Below are positions 6,979 through 15,302 of a DNA stretch of 41,862 nucleotides, piece by piece (position 1 is the stretch's first letter; each line of letters starts with the position of its first letter). Source of the stretch: Clostridiales bacterium (GTDB lineage: Bacteria; Bacillota; Clostridia; Oscillospirales; Acutalibacteraceae); contig JAAYSC010000071.1 of the NCBI GenBank assembly GCA_012524025.1, forward strand, positions 1 to 41,862, written 5' to 3'. Under the pieces are notes generated by a model that was given only the letters and a program-made list of their open reading frames with translations, was not told where the DNA came from and made no database searches. The translations under genes were made by a program, and so were the position numbers.

Positions 6979-9171
6979 TCAGTCGCCCAAAAGTTCATAA
7001 TAGCGTGCCATCCAGTAAGGATGAAGGAAGACTGTCCCGTCTTCAGCCCTGCGCTCCCCGCCGTGGGGGTGCTCAATGGCTTCAACCTTGGTTTCAACAC
7101 TGCCGTCTTCATTAATAACTTCACTAATCTTAATGTCACAGTCAGCCCTGAAGGGGTTGGCGTCATATTTGTTGGTGGGCTTTTCATCATATGGCAGGGG
7201 TTCTTTAAGCTGGGGCGGCATCCAAAATTCTTCCGAAGCCACAATCCATTCCAAATCTTCACGGTGGGAGTTATAGGTGGGGTAGTGGATAAGGTCCAGG
7301 GGCAAGAGCTCCAAAGATTCGGCCGCAAGCTCAATGTCACAGTGTTTGCCGGTTAGGGAACCGTAGATAGCCGACCAGAGGGGAGCTCGCTCAACCCGCT
7401 CATACTGCCAGTGGTGTTCAAGCCCCATAAGAAGATAGGAGCGGATCATGGGGTCTTTTTCATACTTGAGCAGGGGTGAAATCGAAAGCATGGCCAGCTC
7501 ATCGTCTATGTGGCTGGAATGATAGTGTTCCAACTTATAGTGCATGGCGTTCATCAGGTAGCGGTGATCGCTTATCATGCTTTTATAGACCTTGTCATAT
7601 TTTTCGTCCCCGGTCATATGGTGGGCAACCTTGAGCATGGAAAGCATCTCAAGAGCATTTTGGCCTCTTTCGGCAAACCAGTGGTCGTTGTGGTTTATAT
7701 CCGCAGGGTCCCAGTTGGCCCAGGTTGTGGGCAGGCCGTCAAAGTCAACCAACTTATAATCATTTTCAAGTATGTGGTCCATAACGGCACGGATTATTTC
7801 GGTGATCTCGGCCTTTTCCTTTTCATTGGCGGCCAGATCGTAGAAAACCGAGAGCCCGTAAAAATTACCCACCATCTCATCGCTTGAAGTTTCACACTTC
7901 CACTCACATTCGCCTTTGGCATCCAAGTGCCATTCGGGGTCGCCGTTACCAAAGCCCACTTCACCGGGGTAGCGGATAGCGCGAGCGGTGAAGCCGGGTA
8001 TACCGGTTATGTAAGCTAACTTTTTAAGGGCCTTATAGCTTTTACGAGCATTGGCCAGGGCGGCTTTTTCGCCGGTAGTGGCATAGCGGTAAACTTGCGA
8101 CACCAGATACATGGCGGTCCAAGTGCCGTCATTGTCAGAAACTTCAACATAGCCCGAATCCATATCGCCGGGGCGGTCCAAGAAGCGAACGGTTACAAAG
8201 CCGTCCTTTCGTACATGGTATTTTTCAAGAGTTTTTTGGTAGTGGGCGGCCTTGTCTTCAAGGGTCATGGTCTCTTGGAAAATAATGCTCAAACCGGCAT
8301 CGGTGCCACCGGCAACAGTTCCGTCGGGGCTGACGGCCACAGCCGTGACATTAATCGAGGGCACCCAGCGCTTAAAGCCATAATATTTTATGCTGCCGTC
8401 TTTTAAAAGAACCAGGCCCGTGCCCGTTGCAAACCAGCGTGAACCGTCATCCGCAAAAGCCATGGCTCTGATATCACCTTTTGGTAAAACACCGACCTCT
8501 TTTGCGCTGAGCCAGTGCCCCTTGCCGTCATAAACATTTACACCCTTGTCCGTGCCGACCCAAACATAACCGACAGAGTCAAAAGAAACGCAGTTTACAC
8601 GGTTGCTCAAAAGCCCCGTAAACTGTTCAAAAAGTTCCGCAAAATGGGGGCGCTTACCTATCAGGCCCAAGAGCCCACTTTTCTTTGAGCCAACAAAGAT
8701 ATCTTTGAGCCCCTTAAGGGCAATCGAAGTGCCCTGACCTTGTGTGTCAATGTAGCGCTCAAAGTCAAAACTGCCGGGCTCTGCCTTATAAAGAACATCC
8801 CGTGTCAGCAGCCAAAGGGCACCGTCGCTGCCTTGGGCCATTTGGACCGCCGGGGAAGAGAATTTGGCAACTTCTTTTACATTTTTGTTTTTTATGTAAA
8901 ATAATTTACCGCCGCTTGCCGCCCAAAGGGCATTGTCGCCATCAACAAAAAGCATGTTGATTGCCGCCTTGTCGGGCGGAAGGCCCAGATCAATTAAGGT
9001 GACCTTGCCCTTTTCAAATTTGGCCAAGCCCTTGTCCGTACCGACGAAAAGCAAGCCCTTCTTGTCATAAGTCAGGGCAGATATCTTGTCGGACGGCAGG
9101 CCGTCTGCCACACCTAAAACTTGCCTTGTTCTCTGAATAAAGCTACCGTTGTAATAGGTTCTTTTGCTCAT
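6979..9171 (-). CDS. propeller-repeat (Reg_prop) plus alpha-helical toroid-like protein, copy 1
   Basis: The 730-residue protein has two parts. Residues about 1-320 hold repeats of the two-component-regulator propeller type, with motifs such as GLPSDKISALTYDKKGLLF, GYVWVGTDKGVNVYDG and DGSRWFATGTGLVLLKDG. Residues about 325-730 are mostly helical, with aromatic, acidic and histidine-rich motifs (DNDGTWTAMYLVSQVYRY, HNDHWFAERGQNALEML, HHWQYERVERAPLW) reminiscent of alpha/alpha-barrel carbohydrate-active folds. I cannot assign a catalytic family. There is no signal peptide or membrane segment and no kinase domain, unlike the usual Reg_prop sensors. The start is fixed by AGGAGGGTAAAATC before ATG 9171. 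It lies 42 bp behind its paralogue and is presumably co-transcribed from 11463-11491. Confidence 0.75.
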   Translation of the reverse strand: MSKRTYYNGSFIQRTRQVLGVADGLPSDKISALTYDKKGLLFVGTDKGLAKFEKGKVTLIDLGLPPDKAAINMLFVDGDNALWAASGGKLFYIKNKNVKEVAKFSSPAVQMAQGSDGALWLLTRDVLYKAEPGSFDFERYIDTQGQGTSIALKGLKDIFVGSKKSGLLGLIGKRPHFAELFEQFTGLLSNRVNCVSFDSVGYVWVGTDKGVNVYDGKGHWLSAKEVGVLPKGDIRAMAFADDGSRWFATGTGLVLLKDGSIKYYGFKRWVPSINVTAVAVSPDGTVAGGTDAGLSIIFQETMTLEDKAAHYQKTLEKYHVRKDGFVTVRFLDRPGDMDSGYVEVSDNDGTWTAMYLVSQVYRYATTGEKAALANARKSYKALKKLAYITGIPGFTARAIRYPGEVGFGNGDPEWHLDAKGECEWKCETSSDEMVGNFYGLSVFYDLAANEKEKAEITEIIRAVMDHILENDYKLVDFDGLPTTWANWDPADINHNDHWFAERGQNALEMLSMLKVAHHMTGDEKYDKVYKSMISDHRYLMNAMHYKLEHYHSSHIDDELAMLSISPLLKYEKDPMIRSYLLMGLEHHWQYERVERAPLWSAIYGSLTGKHCDIELAAESLELLPLDLIHYPTYNSHREDLEWIVASEEFWMPPQLKEPLPYDEKPTNKYDANPFRADCDIKISEVINEDGSVETKVEAIEHPHGGERRAEDGTVFLHPYWMARYYELLGD

Positions 9172-9213
9172 GATTTTACCCTCCTTTAAATAAGACAATA
9201 AAATATTATATTT

Positions 9214-11397
9214 TTAATCGCTCAAAAGCCCGTAATAGCGTGCCATCCAGTAGGGGTGGAGGAAGACCGTGCCGTCCTCAACATTTTGCAAGGAAAGATT
9301 AAGGGCTTCCACCTTGCGGGTTTTGCTGCCGTCTTCGTTTATGTGTTCGCTTACCTTAACATTGTAGTCGGCAAGGAAGGGGTTGGCATCATATTTTTCC
9401 GTAGGCTTTTCATCATATGGCAGGGGTTCTTTAAGCTGGGGCGGCATCCAAAATTCTTCCGAAGCCACAATCCATTCCAAATCTTCACGGTGGGAGTTAT
9501 AGGTGGGGTAGTGGATAAGGTCCAGGGGTAAGAGTTCCAAAGATTCGGCCGCCAGCTCAATGTCACAATGCTTGCCTGTGAGTGAGCCATAGATTGTTGA
9601 CCAAAGCGGGGTGCGCTCAATGCGTTCATACTGCCAGTGATGTTCCAGACCCATAAGCAGGTAGGAGCGGATCATGGGGTCTTTTTCATATTTTAGCAGG
9701 GGGGCTACCGAAAGCATGGCCAGTTCATCGTCAATGTGGCAAGAATGATAATCCTCAAGCTTATAATGCATGCAGTTCATTAAATAGCGATGGTCGCTTA
9801 TCATGCTGCGGTAAACCTTATCATACTCATCTTTGCCGGTCATATGGTGGGCAACCTTGAGCATGGAAAGCAGTTCTAAGGCATTGGTGCCCCTTTCGGC
9901 AAACCAATGGTCATTGTAATTAATGTCTTCGGGTGCCCAGTTGGCCCAAGTTGTGGGCAGGCCGTCAAAGTCAACCAACTTGTAATTATTTTCAAGTATA
10001 TGGTCCATTATAGCACGAATGATTTCTTTTATTTCTTCTTTTTCTTTTTTGTCGGCGGCTATATCATAATAGACTGAAAGTCCGTAAAAAACACCGACCA
10101 TTTCATCGCTTGAAGTTTCGCATTTCCACTCACATTCGCCCTTGGCATCCAAGTGCCATTCGGGGTTGCCGTTACCAAAGCCGACCTCATCCGGGTAGCG
10201 GATAGCGCGGGCGGTGAAGCCGGGTATGTCGGTTATGTAAGCTAATTTTTTAAGAGCCTTATAGCTTTGGCGGGCATTGGCCAGGGCTGACTTTTCACCT
10301 GTGGTGCCGTAACGGTAAGCTTGAGACACCAGGTACATGGCGGTCCAAGTGCCGTCATTGTCAGATATTCTTACATAGCCCGAGTCCATATCATAGGGGG
10401 TTTCCAAAATTCTTAAGGTCACAAAGCCGTCTTTTCGCACATGATATTTTTCAAGAACTTTTTGGTAGTGATCGGCCTTATCATTCAGGGTCATAATTTG
10501 TTGAGAAATAATGCTGAGCCCCGCGTCCGTGCCGGCAGCAACCGTGCCGTCGGCAGCGACGGCCACCGCTTTTACATTAACCGAAGGCACCCAACGCCTA
10601 AAACCATAATATTTAAGGCTGCCGTCTTTTAACAAAACCAGGCCCGTGTCCGTTGCAAACCAGCGTGAACCGTCATCCGCAAAATCCATGGCCCTGATAT
10701 CACCCTTGGGTAAAACGCCGACTTCTTTTGCACTCAGCCAATGCCCCTTGCCGTCATAAACATTTACACCCTTGTCCGTACCGACCCAAACATAGCCAAC
10801 CGAGTCAAAAGAAACGCAGTTTACACGGTTGCTCAAAAGCCCCGTAAACTGTTCAAAAAGTTCTGCAAAATGGGGGCGTTTGCCTATCAGACCCAAAAGC
10901 CCGCTTTTCTTTGAGCCCACAAAGATATCCTTGAGCCCTTTGAGGGCAATCGAAGTGCCCTGACCTTGTGTTTCAATGTAGCGCTCAAAGTCAAAACTGC
11001 CGGGCTCTGCCTTATAAAGAAGATCCCGCGTCAGCAGCCAAAGGGCACCGTCGCTGCCTTGGGCCATTTGGACCGCAGGGGAAGAGAATTTGGCAACTTC
11101 TTTTACACTTTTATTTTTTATGTAAAACAAAACACTGTCGCATGCCGCCCAAAGGGCATTGTCGGCATCGACAAAAAGCATGTTGACAGCTGATTTTTCA
11201 CCCCGAAGCCCCAAATCAACACTTTCAAGCTTACCCTTGTTAAGCTTGACAAGCCCCTTGCCGGTGCCTATGTAAAGCAGACCCTTCTTGTCATAAGTCA
11301 GGGCAGATATGTCGTTGGACGGCAGGCCGTCCGCCACGCTTATAACCTTGCCGATTCTTTGGATAAAACTGCCGTTGAAGTAAGTTCTTTTGCTCAT
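9214..11397 (-). CDS. propeller-repeat plus alpha-helical toroid-like protein, copy 2
   Basis: This 727-residue paralogue is closely similar to the gene at 6979-9171 along its whole length, with the same motif order: N-terminal propeller repeats, then a helical part with CEWKCETSSDEMVG, DHWFAERGTNALELL and HCDIELAAESLELLPLDL. The ribosome site and first codons (AGGAGGGTAAAATC then ATGAGCAAAAG) are identical to those of copy 1, so the duplication included the translation start. The divergent parts are the extreme C-terminus and some propeller blades. It is first in the two-gene unit, behind a consensus promoter and a leader hairpin. The function is not recognised; a cytosolic sugar-related binding or cleaving role is only a guess. 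Confidence 0.75.
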   Translation of the reverse strand: MSKRTYFNGSFIQRIGKVISVADGLPSNDISALTYDKKGLLYIGTGKGLVKLNKGKLESVDLGLRGEKSAVNMLFVDADNALWAACDSVLFYIKNKSVKEVAKFSSPAVQMAQGSDGALWLLTRDLLYKAEPGSFDFERYIETQGQGTSIALKGLKDIFVGSKKSGLLGLIGKRPHFAELFEQFTGLLSNRVNCVSFDSVGYVWVGTDKGVNVYDGKGHWLSAKEVGVLPKGDIRAMDFADDGSRWFATDTGLVLLKDGSLKYYGFRRWVPSVNVKAVAVAADGTVAAGTDAGLSIISQQIMTLNDKADHYQKVLEKYHVRKDGFVTLRILETPYDMDSGYVRISDNDGTWTAMYLVSQAYRYGTTGEKSALANARQSYKALKKLAYITDIPGFTARAIRYPDEVGFGNGNPEWHLDAKGECEWKCETSSDEMVGVFYGLSVYYDIAADKKEKEEIKEIIRAIMDHILENNYKLVDFDGLPTTWANWAPEDINYNDHWFAERGTNALELLSMLKVAHHMTGKDEYDKVYRSMISDHRYLMNCMHYKLEDYHSCHIDDELAMLSVAPLLKYEKDPMIRSYLLMGLEHHWQYERIERTPLWSTIYGSLTGKHCDIELAAESLELLPLDLIHYPTYNSHREDLEWIVASEEFWMPPQLKEPLPYDEKPTEKYDANPFLADYNVKVSEHINEDGSKTRKVEALNLSLQNVEDGTVFLHPYWMARYYGLLSD

Positions 11398-11428
11398 GAT
11401 TTTACCCTCCTATGGTTTTAGCAGACTT

Positions 11429-11448
11429 GGCCAAAAGAAGTTTTGGCC
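11429..11448 (-). promoter_or_regulatory. leader hairpin or operator upstream of the propeller pair
   Basis: A perfect 8-bp inverted repeat, GGCCAAAA (11429-11436), loop GAAG, TTTTGGCC (11441-11448), lies between the promoter and the ribosome site. It would form within the first 30 nt of the mRNA. It may be a protein-binding site or an mRNA-stabilising 5' hairpin. Confidence 0.55.
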
Positions 11449-11462
11449 GATTGACACCCGTC

Positions 11463-11491
11463 AGTATATATGATAGGCTTGCCGCTGTCAA
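11463..11491 (-). promoter_or_regulatory. consensus promoter for the propeller pair
   Basis: On the minus strand TTGACA (11486-11491), a 17-bp spacer and TATACT (11463-11468). The predicted start is near 11456, about 59 nt before the ATG at 11397. A plus-strand TTGACA at 11451-11456 overlaps the start region but lacks a good -10. Confidence 0.8.
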
Positions 11492-11548
11492 AATAAAGTT
11501 TGTTTTTAAAAAAAATACTTAAACTTTCTGAACGGGATGGCTTATTTT

Positions 11549-12910
11549 ATGAAATGGTTTGTAAAAGACTCATCTTTTTACAGGTCTTTTTTCTCTTTGA
11601 CCTTTGTTATCGCCCTGCAAAACCTGATTGCCTTCAGCGTCAACTTGGCAGACAGTATGATGCTTGGGGCTTATAACGAAACCGCCTTAAGTGCGGCAGC
11701 CGTCTGCAATCAAATTCAGTTTCTTTTGCAAATGGTCTTAAACGGCATTGTGGCGGGCTTGGTGGTAATATGTGCCCAGTATTGGGGCAAGCGGCAAACC
11801 CAACCCATAAAAAAGCTTTTTGCGGTGGCTTTTTGGTTGGCTGTGGGCATGAGCTTTCTCATCGGCCTTATAAGCCTTTTTTTCCCCAACCTCTTGCTTT
11901 CACTTTTAACAAATGAGGCAGAGGTCATAAAGCAGGCCAAAGAATATTTGGGAATTATAGCCTTTTCCTATGTGATTTTTGCGCTCACAAGTGTAATAAT
12001 CGGGCTAATGCGCAGCATTGAAAAGGTTAAGATAGGCTTTTGGGTTTCCTTGGCGGCCTTGTTTGTAAATATGACCCTAAACTATGGCTTGATTTACGGC
12101 CGCTTTGGCATGCCGGAGATGGGGATAAGAGGAGCCGCGATTGCCACCCTTATATCCAGGGTTTTTGAGCTTGTCATTGTTGTCTTTTATGCCGGAGTGC
12201 TTGAGCAAAATTTAAAACTTCGCTTGGCCGATATCTTTAAGCTTGAAAAATCTTATTTTAAAGATTTTCTAAAAACCGGAATGCCTACGGTTTTGTCTTC
12301 AACTTCTTGGGGTATAGCCATGGCCGTGCAAGGGGCGATTTTGGGCCGCTTGGGGGCTTCCACCATAGCGGCGTCCAGCATAGCCACAACCATTTTTCAG
12401 GTAGCCGTTGTTTTGGCCGGCGGTTCTGCCAACGCTTCCAATGTGGTTATCGGCAAGGCCGTTGGCTACGGTGATATGCAAAGGGTAAAAGATTATGCCA
12501 AAACCATGCAAATCCTTTTTCTGGGCATAGGTGTATTTACCGGGCTTGTTTTGTTTTCGGCTCGAGGCTATATTATCGGTTTTTATAATATAAGACCCGA
12601 AACCGCTCAATTAGCCAAGCGTTTTCTTTTGGTTTTGAGTATAACCGTGGTTGGCACCGCCTATCAAATGCCTTCATTGACGGGTATTGTGGCAGGCGGT
12701 GGGGACACAAAATTTGTTTTGTACAACGACATTATTTTTATGTGGGGTCTGGTCTTACCCCTGGCCGCCCTTTCCGCTTTCGTTTTTCAGCTACCGGTTG
12801 TCTATACCTTTGTTTTCCTCAAGATTGATCAAATCCTGAAGTGTGCTGTTGCGGTGGTTAAGGTAAATCGTTTTAAATGGATTAAAATTTTGACCAAAGA
12901 AGCAACATAA
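11549..12910 (+). CDS. MATE family efflux transporter
   Basis: The 453-residue membrane protein has about 12 hydrophobic segments and MATE-type sequence: SLTFVIALQNLIAFSVNLADSMMLG at the first helix, then AAAVCNQIQFLLQM and a repeated half beginning FLKTGMPTVLSSTSWGIAM. MATE proteins export cationic drugs or metabolites using a sodium or proton gradient; the substrate is not predictable here. I place the start at ATG 11549 (MKWFVKDSSFY, where family members begin) with GGGATGG as a weak ribosome site. ATG 11537 is 12 bases upstream but lacks a spaced ribosome site. The gene is divergent from the propeller pair and ends in a bidirectional terminator. Confidence 0.87.
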   Translation: MKWFVKDSSFYRSFFSLTFVIALQNLIAFSVNLADSMMLGAYNETALSAAAVCNQIQFLLQMVLNGIVAGLVVICAQYWGKRQTQPIKKLFAVAFWLAVGMSFLIGLISLFFPNLLLSLLTNEAEVIKQAKEYLGIIAFSYVIFALTSVIIGLMRSIEKVKIGFWVSLAALFVNMTLNYGLIYGRFGMPEMGIRGAAIATLISRVFELVIVVFYAGVLEQNLKLRLADIFKLEKSYFKDFLKTGMPTVLSSTSWGIAMAVQGAILGRLGASTIAASSIATTIFQVAVVLAGGSANASNVVIGKAVGYGDMQRVKDYAKTMQILFLGIGVFTGLVLFSARGYIIGFYNIRPETAQLAKRFLLVLSITVVGTAYQMPSLTGIVAGGGDTKFVLYNDIIFMWGLVLPLAALSAFVFQLPVVYTFVFLKIDQILKCAVAVVKVNRFKWIKILTKEAT

Positions 12911-12925
12911 AATTATCCGACATCA

Positions 12926-12976
12926 AAAAGGGCTATACTCAATGCTTTGGCAAAGAGTATAGCCCTGATTTTTTTC
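12926..12976. terminator. bidirectional intrinsic terminator
   Basis: GGGCTATACTC (12930-12940) pairs with GAGTATAGCCC (12955-12965). A T7 run follows on the plus strand and an A5 run precedes it, serving the MATE gene and the converging zinc-ribbon gene. Confidence 0.9.
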
Positions 12977-12982
12977 AACAAA

Positions 12983-13669
12983 CTATTTCTTATCGACTGT
13001 CAGAACATAAAAACCTACCGAATGCGCAAGACTAACGGTAACCTTACCGTTGTCGGCCTCATAACTTGAGACAAAGCCCATATCAACTTGCTCAACATTC
13101 TTATCAAAACCGGCTTTTTTAAGCTTCTTGACATAGTCAAGAAAAGCCTCTTTGTCCCAACCTGAGAACATGATTGTGATGCCGTCTTCTTCACTGGAAG
13201 CAGAAAAGATTGAACCGACATTGGGTTTTGGAACATCTTTCAAAAGCGGGTCGTCGGGCCAGCTGCCGGAAAAGGAAAATTCCCCGCCTTCGTAATCATC
13301 GTCATCTAAATCGGCTTGAGTCATGTCTTCGCTTTGAGAATAATTATACTCATTTGCCAATTCATCGGCTACGACTTTATTAAAGAAAAACCTAAAACCG
13401 ATAAAGCTCAATACCCCACCCAATATAAACAGGATTAGGACTATTATCAGGGCTATCAAGCAGCCTTTCTTCTTCTTGGGCGCCGGGGCCGCGGGGGCCG
13501 GCGGTGGAGCCCATCCTTGAACCGGCTGTGTGGGCGGAGGGGCAGGGGGCGGTGGTGGCGGAGCCGGTGGCTTAGCTTGCTCATTGGTACTTTCTGTTAA
13601 AGCATGGCCACAATTGAGACAGAATTTCGAGTTATCGTCATTGGCAGAACCACATTTTGGGCAAAACAC
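12983..13669 (-). CDS. zinc-ribbon, proline-rich single-pass membrane protein
   Basis: The 228-residue protein opens with a zinc ribbon (FCPKCGSANDDNSKFCLNCG, four cysteines in CxxC pairs). A proline-rich linker with runs of P follows (about 38-68). Then come a KKKK stop-transfer patch, a hydrophobic helix (about 70-95) and an extracytoplasmic C-terminal domain of about 130 residues ending in a DYVKKLKKAGFDKNVEQ-type fold. This architecture suggests a membrane-anchored envelope protein with a cytosolic zinc finger; no enzymatic motif is seen. The start is a GTG at 13669 preceded by GGGAAGGAAGTG; a longer reading from GTG 13699 would include the ribosome site. It follows the DUF4870-like gene closely and is probably co-transcribed. 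Confidence 0.72.
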   Translation of the reverse strand: MFCPKCGSANDDNSKFCLNCGHALTESTNEQAKPPAPPPPPPAPPPTQPVQGWAPPPAPAAPAPKKKKGCLIALIIVLILFILGGVLSFIGFRFFFNKVVADELANEYNYSQSEDMTQADLDDDDYEGGEFSFSGSWPDDPLLKDVPKPNVGSIFSASSEEDGITIMFSGWDKEAFLDYVKKLKKAGFDKNVEQVDMGFVSSYEADNGKVTVSLAHSVGFYVLTVDKK

Positions 13670-13713
13670 AACAATCACTTCCTTCCCATACAAAAGCACG
13701 GAAAACTATTATT

Positions 13714-14520
13714 TTATTGTGGGGTGTCAGTTTCGGTGTCGTCAACTAAATCGTCAGTCGGCGGCGTTTGATTTAAAGGTTGGCCTGTTTGTGGGTCAAA
13801 GTTAGCACCCGGTGGGGGCGGTGGAGCAAGAGGTTGGCCTGTTTGCGGGTCAAAGTTAGCGCCCGGTGGAGGCGGCGGTGGGGCAAGAGGTTGGCCCGTT
13901 TGCGGGTCAAAGTTAGCGCCCGGTGGGGGAGGCGGCGGAGCAACGGGCTGGCCCGTCTGTGGGTCAAAATTGGCCCCGGCCGGGGGTGGAGCTTTTGAGC
14001 CGCCAAGGTCAAACTTGTCAAGCAAGGGGGCAATTTTTTCGGCCAGGGAACCGATGATCGGGATTTTGTACTCGCTATACTTGTAAGCGTTTACCATTGC
14101 CAGAATTTCGAAAACTAAAATTACGATTGAAACCGCCAATGATAGGAAAAAGAATATCGTTCCCACGGTTGCTACCGCAGCATAACCTTTGTTTCCGTAA
14201 AAATCCCAAAGGTCATAAATATCCGACGGCTTGGCGGTTTTGCGGACTATGGCAGTAACGATTAAAGCAATGATTTTTAAGATGATTTGGAAGACAGAAC
14301 CGACAATGTTTATGGTCAGAGCTTGGGCGGCGTGTGATTTTACGAGTTTACTGGATTTTTCAAGAAGGTAGATCAGGCCCGGTGCCAACCAGGCGACATA
14401 CTTTAGCCCGGGAATGAAACTTACAATACTTGCTGCTAAATAGGTGAGCAATGCGAGGACATTGGCGTCTAAGCCGCCTAAAGAAGACTTGTGTGGTTGA
14501 TAGATTTTGTTTTCCGACAT
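13714..14520 (-). CDS. DUF4870-like membrane protein with C-terminal FDPQTGQP repeats
   Basis: The 268-residue protein has three to four membrane helices (about 20-45, 65-95, 115-150). The core is typical of DUF4870/Tic20-like small membrane proteins: WLAPGLIYLLEKSSKLVKSHAAQAL. The C-terminal 90 residues consist of four copies of a GANFDPQTGQP unit separated by runs of four to six prolines, then an acidic tail (DDLVDDTETDTPQ). The FDPQTGQP motif recurs in many Firmicutes envelope proteins, but its role is unknown. The start is supported by AAGGAGGAAATAAT. Its promoter is at 14622-14650, and the zinc-ribbon gene lies downstream. The proline runs predict dependence on EF-P. Confidence 0.78.
   Translation of the reverse strand: MSENKIYQPHKSSLGGLDANVLALLTYLAASIVSFIPGLKYVAWLAPGLIYLLEKSSKLVKSHAAQALTINIVGSVFQIILKIIALIVTAIVRKTAKPSDIYDLWDFYGNKGYAAVATVGTIFFFLSLAVSIVILVFEILAMVNAYKYSEYKIPIIGSLAEKIAPLLDKFDLGGSKAPPPAGANFDPQTGQPVAPPPPPPGANFDPQTGQPLAPPPPPPGANFDPQTGQPLAPPPPPGANFDPQTGQPLNQTPPTDDLVDDTETDTPQ
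13778..13985 (-). repeat. in-frame 54-57-bp tandem repeats in the DUF4870-like gene
   Basis: Four units begin near 13778, 13832, 13889 and 13946. Each encodes GANFDPQTGQP plus a proline run. Units differ by few bases, and the length change is one proline codon (54 versus 57 bp), so copy number is likely to vary between strains. Confidence 0.85.
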
Positions 14521-14621
14521 ATTATTTCCTCCTTATCCAACTTAAGCTTACGGATGAACTGACTAAGAAGTGGAAGGGGGGCAAGATATGAAAGCGATAA
14601 AAGCAAACATAACTTAACTAT

Positions 14622-14650
14622 ATTCTACTACACAAAGCTAAGCGTATCAA
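14622..14650 (-). promoter_or_regulatory. promoter of the DUF4870-zinc ribbon unit
   Basis: Minus strand TTGATA (14645-14650), 17-bp spacer, TAGAAT (14622-14627). The leader to ATG 14520 is about 95 nt and contains a G-rich/C-rich stretch but no feature I recognise. Confidence 0.65.
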
Positions 14651-14657
14651 GTGAGCA

Positions 14658-15281
14658 TTACTCACCTTCAAGGGCCGGGATTCTTTCCGTCACCTCTATT
14701 TTTTTGGCCTTCATCCAAAGTGAAGGCATAAGAAGCAGGCTGTAACCATGGCCGGGTGGGCACACCCAATCGTTCATATTGGCCTCGGGTAGGCCGTAAA
14801 GGGCTAACCAGGCGGTAATTATACCCGAATGTGTTACAAGGGCACAGCTGCTTGTGCCGCTCTTAATAATGCCTTCAATTATTCTTTCAAAAGCTTGGCA
14901 TATCCTTCTTGCAAATTCTTCATTGCTTTCGCCAAAAGGCGGGGCTATGCCGGGCTTACCGCTGAGCCAGTCGGCGAAGAGGGGATGGTCCTTGAGTTCA
15001 TCTGCGCTCTTGCCGTCAAATTCGCCAAAGTTTATTTCTATTAAATCATTCAAGACAAGCGGCTTGTTTTCTGGATATATAATTTTTGCTGTTTGAGTGC
15101 AACGCTGCAAGGGGCTGGTAAATACCACATCGGCCCGGGGGTAGGCGGCCCGGACTAAAAGGTCGGTGAGTTCTTGCCGGCCTCGCCGACTTAAGGGTTC
15201 ATCGGTATGCCCCAAATAACGGCCTTCCTCATTGGCTGCGGTTGAAGCGTTCCTGATTAAGTGAATGTCATAAGTTTTCAT
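14658..15281 (-). CDS. histidine phosphatase superfamily homologue lacking the catalytic histidine
   Basis: The 207-residue protein aligns with the clostridial phosphoglycerate-mutase-like family: EGRYLGHTDEPLSRRG, VFTSPLQRCTQTAKI, INFGEFDGKSADEL, PPFGESNEEFARRI and LVTHSGIITAWLALYGLP. The family's first motif, LIRHG, is LIRNA here: codons AGG AAC GCT replace the nucleophilic histidine with asparagine. The second active-site histidine (VTHSG), the Arg of SPLQR and the Glu of FGEFDG are kept. A phospho-histidine intermediate is therefore not expected, which suggests a binding or regulatory pseudoenzyme. ATG 15281 is fixed by GGAGG. It is divergent from an XRE regulator, sharing a 90-bp promoter region. 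Confidence 0.82.
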   Translation of the reverse strand: MKTYDIHLIRNASTAANEEGRYLGHTDEPLSRRGRQELTDLLVRAAYPRADVVFTSPLQRCTQTAKIIYPENKPLVLNDLIEINFGEFDGKSADELKDHPLFADWLSGKPGIAPPFGESNEEFARRICQAFERIIEGIIKSGTSSCALVTHSGIITAWLALYGLPEANMNDWVCPPGHGYSLLLMPSLWMKAKKIEVTERIPALEGE

Positions 15282-15302
15282 AGAAACCTCCAAAATGAAG
15301 TG

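Noticed and set aside
11451-11479. Plus-strand promoter for the MATE gene starting at TTGACA 11451
   Set aside because: At 17-bp spacing the -10 would be TAGGCT; the minus-strand match in the same stretch is far better.
13778-13985. CRISPR-like regular repeats
   Set aside because: The units are contiguous coding repeats without unique spacers, and there are no cas genes.
14641-14665. Hairpin GTGAG-TAATG-CTCAC at the stop of the histidine-phosphatase homologue as a terminator
   Set aside because: The 5-bp stem spans the stop codon and no T run follows on the minus strand.
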